From contig CADBNW010000217.1 of assembly GCA_902796025.1 (NCBI GenBank), positions 1-64,000 of the forward strand: a DNA stretch of 64,000 nt. Reading direction: 5' to 3'. Each line of letters opens with the position of its first letter. The stretch's first letter is position 1. This DNA comes from an uncultured Eubacteriales bacterium. Lineage in GTDB: Bacteria > Bacillota > Clostridia > Christensenellales > Aristaeellaceae. Shown here in pieces: positions 8,115-16,304 of the stretch. The position numbers and the translations under genes were made by a program. The notes under the pieces were generated by a model. That model did not search any database. It worked only from the letters and a program-made list of their open reading frames with translations, and had not been told where the DNA came from.

Positions 8115-10130
8115 ATGAAAAAAATGCTTTCGCTGCTGCTGGCGCTGTTTCTGGCGCTTAGCGGCCTTACGGGATTTGCGGAGGACGGCGGCCTGTTTGT
8201 GGGGGACGATCCCTTTCCGACCGACGAAGCGGAGAATGCAGCCGAAGTAATGCCCGCAGATCTTGAGCACCTCGTCGTTGGCAACACAACGCCCATGCGC
8301 GGACAGTTTTTTACCGAAATGTGGGGCAATTCCACTACCGACATCGACGTTCGCACCCTGTTGCACGGATACAATCTGGTCATGTGGAATGCCGACATGG
8401 GCTCTTTTTTGCCGGATGAATCCGTGGTGGCAGGCATCGACTACCTGATAGACGAGCAAGGCAACAAAAGCTACATTATCGCGCTGTACGACGATCTGTA
8501 CTGGTCCGACGGTACGCCCATCACCGCGTGGGATTACGCCTTCAGCTTTCTTTTGAGCATCGCGCCCGAAGTCGAGGGCGCGGGCGGTACGCCCTTGCGG
8601 CGCGAGCACTTTCTGGGCTGCGAGGCCTATCTGAACGGAGAACAAAAGTATCTCTCCGGCGTACAGGTGATAAGCGACTCCATGCTCATGATCACGCTGG
8701 ACGGCCGCTATTTGCCCTTCTTTTACGAGCTTGGCCTGATCATGTGCAATCCCTACCCGATCAGCGTGATCGCGCCCGGCGTAAAGGTGTGCGACGACGG
8801 ACAGGGTGTCTACCTTGCAAACATCGACGAGGCAATCAGCGAGCCCCTCTTTACCGCAGAGCTATTAAAAAAGACAGTGCTGGACGAGCAAACAGGCTAC
8901 ATGTCCCATCCCTCCGTGGTCAGCGGCCCTTATGTGCTCACGTCCTGGGACGGCGTCACGGCGGAATTTGAAATCAATCCCTGGTTCAAGGGCGACGTAA
9001 ACGGCAAAATGCCCCTGATCCCGCGACTTACCTTCACATTGGCCGACAACGATACCATGATGGAAAAGCTTTCGGCAGGGGAGTTTGGCCTTTTAAACAA
9101 GGTGCTGCGCGCAGACGACGTGCTTGCGGGCTGGAACCTCATGCTGGAAAAGAACATCTCCATGAGCACCTACCCAAGGACCGGCTTAAGCTACATCAGC
9201 TTTTGCTGCGAAAAGCCCACCGTTTCCAGCCAGAAGGTGCGTCAGGCCATCGCGTGGTGCATGGACCGGGATCAGGTGACCGCGCAGTATACCGGCAACA
9301 ACGGCTTCCGCGTGGACGGCTATTTCGGCATGGGGCAGTGGATGTATCGCGTGATCATGGGCCAGCAGGAGCCGCCCGTGCAGACACCCGAAGACGAGTC
9401 CGATTCGGCATCAGCAGCGGCCTACGAGGCAGCGCTCGAAGAGTGGGCGCAGCTGAACCTTGACGGCTTAACGCCCTACAGCGTAGACCTTGACCGCGCC
9501 CGCGCCCTTTTGGAGGAGGACGGCTGGCTTTTGAACGAAGAGGGCCTTCGCGAAAAGGAGATAGACGGTAAGACCGTCACCCTGTCCCTAAAGCTGATTT
9601 ACCCCCTTGGCAATAACGTCGGGCAGTGGCTGGAAGCTTATCTTGTGCGAAACCTCGAGCAGGTGGGCATCCGCCTAAGCCTTGAAGCTGTGCCCATGAA
9701 CGAATTGCTCAGCCGCTATTATAAGCAGGACGGCAGAAGCGAGGACATGATCTACCTGGCCTCAAACTTTGACATCGTCTTCGATCCCTCGATCAATTTC
9801 ATGACAGATGCCGAGGGCAACAAAAACTGGGCCTACACAAACGCTTCGGATGAAGAGCTGTACGACCTGGCCCTTTCCATGATCCACACCCAGCCCGGGG
9901 AGATTTTGGAATACTGCAAAAAATGGATCCGCTTCCAGGAGCGCTTCAACGAGACCCTGCCCATGCTGCCCGTGTACGCAAATGTGTATTTCGATTTTTA
10001 CACCGGAATACTTCGCGAATACGATATAGAGGCCAACGTCAGCTGGGGCCAAGCCATCCTTGGCGCGTATCTCTCGCCGGAGGAAGAAACGGCTGAAGAA
10101 ACAAACGAAGACGAGCTGCTTTTTAACTGA
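8115..10130 (+). CDS. Secreted family 5 extracellular solute-binding protein (oligopeptide type)
   Basis: A 671-residue protein starting 12 bases after the basal pilin, with GGGGGAG before the ATG. The signal peptide (MKKMLSLLLALFLALSG) has no lipobox Cys, so it should be secreted rather than lipid-anchored. The body is an SBP_bac_5/OppA fold: YWSDGTPITAWDYAFSF is the typical early motif, and RQAIAWCMDRDQ and the DLDRARALLEEDGW stretch are typical of the middle. A 28-residue acidic insert lies near residue 430, and the C-terminus is acidic (EEETAEETNEDE). No permease or ATPase gene is adjacent. It may bind peptides for a transporter encoded elsewhere or serve as a pilus-associated surface protein. 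Confidence 0.85.
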   Translation: MKKMLSLLLALFLALSGLTGFAEDGGLFVGDDPFPTDEAENAAEVMPADLEHLVVGNTTPMRGQFFTEMWGNSTTDIDVRTLLHGYNLVMWNADMGSFLPDESVVAGIDYLIDEQGNKSYIIALYDDLYWSDGTPITAWDYAFSFLLSIAPEVEGAGGTPLRREHFLGCEAYLNGEQKYLSGVQVISDSMLMITLDGRYLPFFYELGLIMCNPYPISVIAPGVKVCDDGQGVYLANIDEAISEPLFTAELLKKTVLDEQTGYMSHPSVVSGPYVLTSWDGVTAEFEINPWFKGDVNGKMPLIPRLTFTLADNDTMMEKLSAGEFGLLNKVLRADDVLAGWNLMLEKNISMSTYPRTGLSYISFCCEKPTVSSQKVRQAIAWCMDRDQVTAQYTGNNGFRVDGYFGMGQWMYRVIMGQQEPPVQTPEDESDSASAAAYEAALEEWAQLNLDGLTPYSVDLDRARALLEEDGWLLNEEGLREKEIDGKTVTLSLKLIYPLGNNVGQWLEAYLVRNLEQVGIRLSLEAVPMNELLSRYYKQDGRSEDMIYLASNFDIVFDPSINFMTDAEGNKNWAYTNASDEELYDLALSMIHTQPGEILEYCKKWIRFQERFNETLPMLPVYANVYFDFYTGILREYDIEANVSWGQAILGAYLSPEEETAEETNEDELLFN

Positions 10131-10196
10131 AAACAATAATACAGCGCGCGCCCGTTCGTAAAAATTGCCAGACTTATCGCTTGATGGATATTTCAC

Positions 10197-10225
10197 TTGC
10201 GATGAGGCTGGCTTTTGCGTATAAT
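10197..10225 (+). promoter_or_regulatory. Sigma-A-type promoter of ychF
   Basis: TTGCGA (10197-10202) and TATAAT (10220-10225) are separated by 17 bases, 56 bases before the ychF start. The rest of the 151-base gap after the binding-protein gene shows no strong terminator. Confidence 0.7.
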
Positions 10226-10281
10226 ATAACTATCGACAGGAAGTATAATGCTGTAAATAACGATAAGGAGATTTTGACAAT

Positions 10282-11379
10282 ATGAAACTGGGCGTGGTGG
10301 GCCTTCCGAACGTGGGCAAAAGCACTTTGTTTAACGCGATCACCAATGCGGGCGCACAGGCGGCGAACTACCCGTTTTGCACGATAGAGCCGAACACCGG
10401 CGTCGTCGCGGTGCCGGACAGCCGTCTTGACGTGCTTGCCGAAATGTATCATCCCGAAAAGTATACCCCCGCTGTGCTGGAATTTGTGGACATCGCGGGC
10501 CTTGTAAAGGGCGCCAGCAAGGGCGAGGGCCTGGGCAACAAATTTTTGAGCCACATCCGCGAGGTGGATGCCATCGTGCACGTCGTGCGCTGCTTTGAGG
10601 ACGAAAACGTGATCCATGTGGACGGCAGCGTGGATCCCGCAAGGGACATCGACACCATCCAGACCGAGCTCGTCCTGGCCGACATCGAAACCGTGACGAA
10701 GCGCCTTGAAAAAGCGCAGCACCTTTTGAAAAACGGCGACAAAAAATACGCCGACGAGGTGGAGACCGCGGAAGCCGTGATGGCGCATCTGAACGAGGGC
10801 AAGCCCGCGCGCACAGCCCCGCTCAACAAGGAGCAGCGCGAGATCATGGAAAGCTGGTTTTTGCTAACCAGCAAAAAGGTCGTTTACGCCGCCAACATTT
10901 CAGAAAACGACGTGGGCGAGGGCGCGGAGGAGCTGCCCATGGTCCAGCAGGTCAAGCGCATCGCGACGGAAGAGGGCAGCCAGGTGCTGGTCATCTGCGC
11001 AAAGCTGGAGGAGGAGATCGCCCAGCTCGACCCGGAAGAAAAGCAGATGTTCCTGGACGAAATGGGCATCGGCAAAAGCGGCCTCGACCGCTTGGTAACG
11101 CTTGGCTATGAGCTGCTGGGCTACATTTCCTTCCTCACCGCAGGCCCCAAGGAGGTGCGCGCCTGGACGATCGAGCGCGGCACCAAGGCCCCACAGGCGG
11201 CGGGCAAGATCCACAGCGACTTTGAACGCGGCTTCATCCGCGCGGAGATTGTCAGCTACGATGACCTCGTTCGGGAGGGCAGCATGACCGCCTGCAAGGA
11301 AAAGGGCCTCGTCCGCTCCGAGGGCAAGGACTATGTGATGAAGGACGGCGACGTAACGCTGTTCCGCTTTAACGTCTAA
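10282..11379 (+). CDS. ychF: Ribosome-associated ATPase YchF (OLA1 family)
   Basis: A 365-residue TRAFAC P-loop protein of normal family length. The Walker [15 protein letters not shown] starts at residue 6, the G2-like [10 protein letters not shown] follows, and the G3 motif is [20 protein letters not shown]. The C-terminal TGS domain ends in the conserved DVTLFRFNV. YchF binds and hydrolyses ATP in preference to GTP and acts on ribosomes and in stress responses. The ribosome-binding site AAGGAG lies at 10264-10269. The next gene follows after 6 bases, so ychF is probably cotranscribed with the transglutaminase and kinase-TIR genes, an unusual pairing. Confidence 0.97.
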   Translation: MKLGVVGLPNVGKSTLFNAITNAGAQAANYPFCTIEPNTGVVAVPDSRLDVLAEMYHPEKYTPAVLEFVDIAGLVKGASKGEGLGNKFLSHIREVDAIVHVVRCFEDENVIHVDGSVDPARDIDTIQTELVLADIETVTKRLEKAQHLLKNGDKKYADEVETAEAVMAHLNEGKPARTAPLNKEQREIMESWFLLTSKKVVYAANISENDVGEGAEELPMVQQVKRIATEEGSQVLVICAKLEEEIAQLDPEEKQMFLDEMGIGKSGLDRLVTLGYELLGYISFLTAGPKEVRAWTIERGTKAPQAAGKIHSDFERGFIRAEIVSYDDLVREGSMTACKEKGLVRSEGKDYVMKDGDVTLFRFNV

Positions 11380-11385
11380 AAGACC

Positions 11386-12087
11386 GTGAGCGCCTTCTGC
11401 TATGAACGCTTGAACGGCCCGCAGCAAGCGCTTTACCGCCTGGCGCGCGAGGGGATCTTTAAGCATGCCCCCGCCGTCCAGGCGCAGAAGGCGCAAGGGG
11501 AAGAAGTGAGCGCGGCCCTTCACGCTTTGCTTATGGACGAGCCCGCGCTTTTCTGGTTTCAGGGCCGGTGGCGATTTGCGGGCGACGGGGAGGCTCGCCG
11601 CCTCGCATTTGACTACAGCATGAGCAAAGCGCAGGCGGAGGCAGCAAGGATAAGCATCCTTGAAACGGGAAGACAGCTGCTTTCCTCCTTTGACAAATCT
11701 TCCGGGCGGCAAGCGCTTTTTGGCGTTTACCGCTGGCTGCTTTCAAACGTAAGCTATGGGGAGGGGCCCTTCAAGGGCCAGACGCTCTATGACGCGCTGA
11801 TCACGCGCCGGGCGGTGTGCAAGGGCTTGAGCAAGGCATTTCAGTATCTTGCCCAGGAGCTCCATTTTGAATGCATCCTTCGGGAAGGAACGCTCGATGG
11901 CAAGACGAGGCACCTGTGGAACGCCGTGCGCCTGGAGGGCGCTTGGCTGAACGTGGATGTAAGTCTTGGCTATGAGGCGTTTGATTTTATGTTTCCGCCA
12001 AAGCTGCAAGGCGATCCCTGCCGCTGCTTTCTTGTGAGCGACGAAACGCTTATGCAGACGCATCGTTTCAACGAATCCCTTTTGTGA
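11386..12087 (+). CDS. Transglutaminase-like (papain-fold) protein
   Basis: A 233-residue protein starting at GTG 11386, six bases after ychF. The C-terminal half is a transglutaminase-like core with a complete Cys-His-Asp triad: Cys145 in RRAVCKGLSKAFQYL, His176 in RHLWNAVRLEGAWLNVD and Asp191 in the same strand set. The N-terminal 100 residues are helical and unassigned. There is no signal peptide or membrane segment, so it should be intracellular. It could be a peptidase, amidase or crosslinking enzyme. The next gene, a kinase-TIR fusion, begins 22 bases downstream and is probably translated from the same mRNA, so the two may form one pathway. The family call is firm; the substrate is unknown. 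Confidence 0.85.
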   Translation: MSAFCYERLNGPQQALYRLAREGIFKHAPAVQAQKAQGEEVSAALHALLMDEPALFWFQGRWRFAGDGEARRLAFDYSMSKAQAEAARISILETGRQLLSSFDKSSGRQALFGVYRWLLSNVSYGEGPFKGQTLYDALITRRAVCKGLSKAFQYLAQELHFECILREGTLDGKTRHLWNAVRLEGAWLNVDVSLGYEAFDFMFPPKLQGDPCRCFLVSDETLMQTHRFNESLL

Positions 12088-12109
12088 CCGTTTGCTCCAG
12101 GAGGACAAA

Positions 12110-14350
12110 ATGCCTGCGATCCATGAAACCCTGGCTGATCCAAACGAGCTAAACTCGCTGCCCGAGCGCTTTTTGCGCCTTGGAAGCGTCGGCGCGCCCA
12201 TTTGCCGCCGCGCAAGCAAGGTATACAAGATAAGCGGCGAAAGGGAGTACGCGCTGAAATGCATCCCCTTCGGGGAAGACGAAGCTTCTTTCCGGCAGGC
12301 GAAAAACGAAAAAGAGATCATGCTCGCCCTGTCCGGCTGCCCTGGCGCGGTACAGCTGCTGGACTGTGAGATCGTTCAAGACGGCGAACGATCCGCTGTC
12401 TACCTGCTTGAAGACTGGCTTACGCCGCTTAGGCGCTGGCTCAAGGAAAACAGACTGAGCCTGCAAAAGTCGCTTTTGCTCATCGCGGACGTATGCAAAG
12501 CGCTCAGCGCGATCCACAATAGGGGCATATTGCACCTTGACGTAAAGCCGGGCAATCTGTTTTTGGATACAAACGGCAGGGTGCTGATCGGGGATTTTGG
12601 CGTTTCGATGTTCAGGCGCGAGGCCTGCCAAAGCCGCGTAAGATGCGGGACCCTCTCCTACATTGCGCCAGAAATGTACAGGCTGGGGGAGGCGCAGCCC
12701 GCTTCTGATGTTTATGGCGTTGGCATGATGCTCTACGAGCTGCTAAGCGGCGGTCAATTGCCCTTTGAAGCGGAAGGAGACCTCGATAAGGCGGCCTATA
12801 AGCGCTTGGCTGGCGAAGCGTTGCCCATCATCAATATGGCGGATAAAAGCTTGCAGGACGGGCTGAACGCCCTGATCCAGCGCGCCTGCGCTTACGACGT
12901 ATACACAAGATTCGCTTCTGCGGACGAGATGCAAAATGCCCTTGAAAAATTGATCTGCCAACTTGACGAAGCCGCTTTACAGCAGGAAAACGACCCGTGG
13001 CGCGGTGCGGCTATAAGCGCCGACGACAGCATGCGCGTGACAAGAATTGTGTCAATGCAAAGCATGCCCGTCCCGGAAGAGCTCTTGGATGGATGGGATG
13101 ACTGGGGCTTTTCCGGCAGTCCGGGCGACGAAGCATCTGTGCGCATCGTCTCAGAAAGCCAAGACCCTGGCGAAAGCTTTGACCAAACGTTTCCCACCGC
13201 AAGAGAAGATGAAGCTTCGTTCCAAGTGCCCCAAAGCGCCGGAAATTTTATGGAATCTGCATCCTTCCCCTGGGATGATGGCTGGCAGGACGCCGATGAA
13301 GATGCCTTCTCTATTGCGCGCGATACCAGTGGCAATCGTCCTATCTCCGATCCCTTCTGGGAGGAAGACACTGTTAGTCCGCATAATCCCGGCCTTGCGC
13401 CGCGCTTTTGCTCCATGTGCGGGCAAAGGCTTGGGGCGGGCATGCGCTTTTGCCCGGGCTGCGGCGCTCCAATCCAGCAGGGCGGCCTGCAGATGCCGTC
13501 TTCCATGCAGCAGACAAGCCGCGTACAGTTTTCCGCGCTGGCCCCTAAAGCGTTTTTGAAGGGCCAATATACCATCGTCCACGTGCTGATGTACGAGCAG
13601 GAGTACCGCCGCGAGGTGGACGAGCTGATCGCTTCCTTCGATGTGCCCGTACAGGAGACCAAAAGCGGCTTTGCCAAAGTCCGAGAGGGCGCAGAAGTCA
13701 AAATCGTCCTAAGCTCCCCGGACGTGGAGATCGAGGAGGCGGAGGCGGCGCAGCTTTGGCAGGGCGGCTATCTGGATTTCAACTTCGGCGTAAAGCTGCC
13801 CGAGGACTTTGCCAAGCCCTCCATCCTGCTGAAGGCCCAGGTGTACGCGGATGGGCTTTTGATCACGCGCCTGCAATTCACGGCGCAGTGCACCTCCGCT
13901 TATGCGCAAAAGCTCGAGGCGTTGCGAAAGGACGTGCTCTCGGTCTTTTTATCCTATTCCAGCGAGGATCGCCCAACGGTCATGACGATCGCCAGGGTGA
14001 TGAGCGCGATCTACGGAAGGGAAAACGTGTTTATCGACGTGGACAAGCTGCGCATGGGGGAGGACTGGTGGGAGCGCATCACCAACGAGATCGACCGCCG
14101 GGACGTGCTTTACCTTTGCTGGAGCAAAAATGCGATGAGATCCGAATACGTGGACAAGGAATGGAACTACGCCTTCGATTGCAAGGGCGAGGAGGGCGTA
14201 GAGCCCTTCAGCATGGAGCCGCCGGAATTGTGCCCCGTGCCGGAAAAACTGAAGCACAAGCATTTTAACGACGGCTTACTGTATATGCAAAAGGGTATCG
14301 AGGCCTATGTGCTTGAAAAGAAGGCTCGGGAGCAAAAAGACGCCACGTAA
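12110..14350 (+). CDS. Ser/Thr protein kinase - zinc ribbon - TIR fusion protein
   Basis: The start is ATG 12110, with AGGAGG at 12099-12104, giving 746 residues. Residues 20-285 are a eukaryotic-type kinase: Lys50 (YALK), the catalytic loop HLDVKPGN (142-149, HLD in place of HRD), DFG at 162-164 and APE at 186-188. The Gly-rich loop is weak. An acidic low-complexity linker follows, then a double-CxxC zinc ribbon (FCSMCG and FCPGCG, about 434-452). Next is a beta-rich module of about 150 residues that I cannot name, and a TIR domain (about 609-745, VFLSYSSEDRP). Glu684 in YVDKEWNYA sits where TIR NADases carry the catalytic Glu. No membrane segment or PASTA repeats are present, so it is cytosolic. 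The function is unknown; a phosphorylation-gated NADase or immune-type sensor is inference. Confidence 0.88.
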   Translation: MPAIHETLADPNELNSLPERFLRLGSVGAPICRRASKVYKISGEREYALKCIPFGEDEASFRQAKNEKEIMLALSGCPGAVQLLDCEIVQDGERSAVYLLEDWLTPLRRWLKENRLSLQKSLLLIADVCKALSAIHNRGILHLDVKPGNLFLDTNGRVLIGDFGVSMFRREACQSRVRCGTLSYIAPEMYRLGEAQPASDVYGVGMMLYELLSGGQLPFEAEGDLDKAAYKRLAGEALPIINMADKSLQDGLNALIQRACAYDVYTRFASADEMQNALEKLICQLDEAALQQENDPWRGAAISADDSMRVTRIVSMQSMPVPEELLDGWDDWGFSGSPGDEASVRIVSESQDPGESFDQTFPTAREDEASFQVPQSAGNFMESASFPWDDGWQDADEDAFSIARDTSGNRPISDPFWEEDTVSPHNPGLAPRFCSMCGQRLGAGMRFCPGCGAPIQQGGLQMPSSMQQTSRVQFSALAPKAFLKGQYTIVHVLMYEQEYRREVDELIASFDVPVQETKSGFAKVREGAEVKIVLSSPDVEIEEAEAAQLWQGGYLDFNFGVKLPEDFAKPSILLKAQVYADGLLITRLQFTAQCTSAYAQKLEALRKDVLSVFLSYSSEDRPTVMTIARVMSAIYGRENVFIDVDKLRMGEDWWERITNEIDRRDVLYLCWSKNAMRSEYVDKEWNYAFDCKGEEGVEPFSMEPPELCPVPEKLKHKHFNDGLLYMQKGIEAYVLEKKAREQKDAT

Positions 14351-14363
14351 GGCGTCTTTTTTT
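14334..14363 (+). terminator. Intrinsic terminator overlapping the kinase-TIR stop codon
   Basis: AAAAAGACGCC (14334-14344) pairs with GGCGTCTTTTTTT (14351-14363). The loop ACGTAA contains the TAA stop codon of the kinase-TIR gene. Confidence 0.9.
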
Positions 14364-14374
14364 CTGAATTCTTC

Positions 14375-14403
14375 TTTTCAAGTGCAAAAACATATGCTAT
14401 AAT
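14375..14403 (+). promoter_or_regulatory. Extended -10 promoter of the Pro/Arg-rich protein gene
   Basis: TATAAT at 14398-14403 is preceded by TGC (extended -10). A weak -35, TTTTCA (14375-14380), is 17 bases upstream. The gene starts at 14437 with AAGGGAGG just before it. Confidence 0.65.
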
Positions 14404-14436
14404 CAAATCACAACAATAAAAAAGGGAGGGCTGCTC

Positions 14437-14946
14437 ATGGCGCATTACGTGTTCCAAAGGAACAACGGCTTTGGCGACTTTGACTACATCCGCGATTTTG
14501 AAACCATGGAGATCACGGATTATAAAGAGTTCGCCGCTCAGGTCGACGACCGGTATCTGGCTTATATCGACATCCCCTATCTGAATCAGCTGGGCTTTTT
14601 TGCGATCGGCATCACACAGCTGGCGCTGCGCATTGAACCGCTTTTGCTCTTCATGCCCCGCGTTCGCGGCTTCCGCCCGACGGTGCTGCCGAGGGCTGCG
14701 CGTTTAAGAGGCGCCGCGCCCGGCCCGCGTCCCACCAGCGGCCCCATGCCGGCCCCGAGAGGGGTCGTCGTCAGAAGGCACGTCACCGCTCCAAGGCCCG
14801 CTCCCGTGCAGCGCACTGCGCCAAGACCTGCACCGCTGCGCACGCCAAAGCCCAGCGTGGGCCGTCCTGCGCCTTCGCAGCGCGGCAGGATCCCCGTAGG
14901 CCCCGGCATGCCCCCGCCGCCCGACGGCAAAAAGGGCAGAAGATAA
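14437..14946 (+). CDS. Hypothetical protein with a basic Pro/Arg-rich tail
   Basis: A 169-residue protein with its own promoter directly after the kinase-TIR terminator. Residues 1-80 look folded, with aromatic and acidic residues (FGDFDYIRDFETMEITDY) and a moderately hydrophobic stretch (LNQLGFFAIGITQLALRI). From residue 75 to the end it is low-complexity Pro, Arg, Ala and Gly, with repeated P-R-P-A-P elements and a KKGRR end, so it is strongly basic and probably disordered. The tail could bind nucleic acid or acidic surfaces, or be a kinase substrate; few Ser/Thr but several Thr-Ala-Pro contexts are present. I do not recognise a family. The link to the kinase-TIR cluster is by position only. 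Confidence 0.7.
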   Translation: MAHYVFQRNNGFGDFDYIRDFETMEITDYKEFAAQVDDRYLAYIDIPYLNQLGFFAIGITQLALRIEPLLLFMPRVRGFRPTVLPRAARLRGAAPGPRPTSGPMPAPRGVVVRRHVTAPRPAPVQRTAPRPAPLRTPKPSVGRPAPSQRGRIPVGPGMPPPPDGKKGRR

Positions 14947-14993
14947 CTTCGCTTGAGGGGCTGTTGCAAAGCATCAAAGCTCACGCAAGGTTT

Positions 14994-15018
14994 GAAGGGG
15001 CTGCATGACAGCCCCTTC
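14994..15018 (+). terminator. Perfect hairpin, probable terminator after the Pro/Arg-rich gene
   Basis: GAAGGGGCTG (14994-15003) and CAGCCCCTTC (15009-15018) form a perfect 10-bp stem with loop CATGA. The following GTGTTGT is a poor U-tract, so termination may be incomplete. Confidence 0.55.
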
Positions 15019-15070
15019 GTGTTGTACTAACTGCCCTATCAGCCTGCATCTCAAATGCCGAAGAACAAAT

Positions 15071-16000
15071 ATGGATCTACCAGTGTTTTTACTTAAGACC
15101 ATCGCTTTATTGCAGGCGCTCATCAGTTTTCTGACCTCTGGAGTGTTCTGGTCGGAGGTGACCATTCCTTCAAATCCCGTCATCATTCCGCCTCCCCCAA
15201 ATGCCGCGATCCTCGACCTCGATCGTTTTACGATGACCTGGTGTGATGAATTTGACGGCGACGCTGTTGACGAAACAAAGTGGACGGGCTTTAAATGCGG
15301 CAGTGACAAGTCGAACGCCAGAATGGGAGGCTATTGGAATACCGATATGGCCCGGGTAGAAGATGGCAGCCTGCATATCCAAACAAGGTTTTATAACAAA
15401 GGGTACCGCGGCGGAAAAGCGGGCTGGTACAGCTGCGGGCTTTGCACGGATGGGCTTTTTGAGCAGAAATACGGTTATTTTGAGATCCGCTGCATCCTGC
15501 CAAAGGGCGTTGGAATGTGGGCGGCGTTTTGGATGATGCCGCATGGCATAAACGATTCCATCGGCAACGGCGGCAGGGACGGCGCAGAGATCGATATCTT
15601 TGAATCGCCAAACTATCATTATAAGCTAAGCGACCAGGTAAGTGTCGTCACTTCAAGCATCCATTTTGATGCTTATGGCCAAAAACACCGCTTTAAAACA
15701 GTAAGCACGGCCTTCATCGAGGAGAAGGATCCCTATGAGACATACAACACATACGGTGTGGAATGGAACGATGAGGAGTATATCTTTTATATAAACGGCG
15801 TTGAAACCGGGCGCACCGACTTTGGCGGCGCGTCACAGGTGCCGGAATACCTGATCGTGGACTGCAGCGTAAACGGAATGGCAGGCTTTCCGCTGAACGG
15901 CTATGCCGGAGACGCGCTGACCTTTGATTCCCCACAGCCCACTGATCTCGTTGTCGATTATGTGAGGGCCTATCAGTACAAGCCTTTACTTGGACAGTAA
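15071..16000 (+). CDS. GH16 beta-glucanase-type glycoside hydrolase, membrane-tethered
   Basis: I choose ATG 15071, giving 309 residues, because the upstream ATG at 15005 lies in the loop of the preceding hairpin. Residues 3-28 are a hydrophobic signal anchor without an obvious cleavage site. The GH16 domain starts at WCDEFDGD and carries the catalytic motif EIDIFE, with nucleophile Glu173 and acid/base Glu178. GYFEIRCILPKG and GMWAAFWMMP are typical flanking strands, and the VDYVRAYQY end is characteristic of the family. It should hydrolyse beta-1,3 or beta-1,3/1,4 glucans or a related galactan at the cell surface; the substrate cannot be read from sequence. It stands alone, followed by a terminator, next to a cytosolic beta-mannosidase. 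Confidence 0.92.
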   Translation: MDLPVFLLKTIALLQALISFLTSGVFWSEVTIPSNPVIIPPPPNAAILDLDRFTMTWCDEFDGDAVDETKWTGFKCGSDKSNARMGGYWNTDMARVEDGSLHIQTRFYNKGYRGGKAGWYSCGLCTDGLFEQKYGYFEIRCILPKGVGMWAAFWMMPHGINDSIGNGGRDGAEIDIFESPNYHYKLSDQVSVVTSSIHFDAYGQKHRFKTVSTAFIEEKDPYETYNTYGVEWNDEEYIFYINGVETGRTDFGGASQVPEYLIVDCSVNGMAGFPLNGYAGDALTFDSPQPTDLVVDYVRAYQYKPLLGQ

Positions 16001-16090
16001 GTCCCATTTCAGAAAGCGCACAATCGACAGATATATTCCTTCCTGACACTTAGAAAGAATATGAGGTTTGCCCGAATCCTTCCGGTAGCG

Positions 16091-16143
16091 AGGATACGAA
16101 AACGGCGTGATCGCAATGGTCACGCTGTTTTCCGTATCCTTTT
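16091..16143 (+). terminator. Long hairpin terminator after the GH16 gene
   Basis: In the 304-base gap 16001-16304, about 22 bases from 16091 (AGGATACGAAAACGGCGTGA) pair almost perfectly with 16119-16140, ending TCCGTATCCTTTT. The first 90 bases of the gap and the stretch 16144-16240 show nothing else I can support. Confidence 0.75.
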
Positions 16144-16241
16144 GACTCAGAAGGGGCTTCAACAAAAAGACCCCAAGATGGAAACAGCCGGACTTTTCCG
16201 ATTTACTTGCATTTTCGCAAACCACTTTCATCATTCTTTAT

Positions 16242-16270
16242 TTGACTTAAAGGCGGCGCTGCGATATAAT
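16242..16270 (+). promoter_or_regulatory. Promoter of the beta-mannosidase / radical-SAM / mutSL operon
   Basis: TTGACT (16242-16247) and TATAAT (16265-16270) are separated by 17 bases and lie 35 bases before the start codon. It is close to consensus. No further obvious promoter is seen until after 31118. Confidence 0.8.
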
Positions 16271-16304
16271 TACATTTGACAGATTATGCAGTGGAGGTGG
16301 CGGC

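Noticed and set aside
7347..8645. 432-residue open frame on the minus strand
   Set aside because: It lies antisense to the basal pilin and binding-protein genes, has no ribosome-binding site or recognisable domain, and reflects the codon bias of the real plus-strand genes.
10900..11712. 270-residue minus-strand open frame
   Set aside because: Antisense to ychF and the transglutaminase gene, with composition typical of a shadow frame.
15005..15070. Upstream ATG for the GH16 gene
   Set aside because: It lies in the loop of a terminator-like hairpin and would put a polar segment before the signal anchor; ATG 15071 is preferred.
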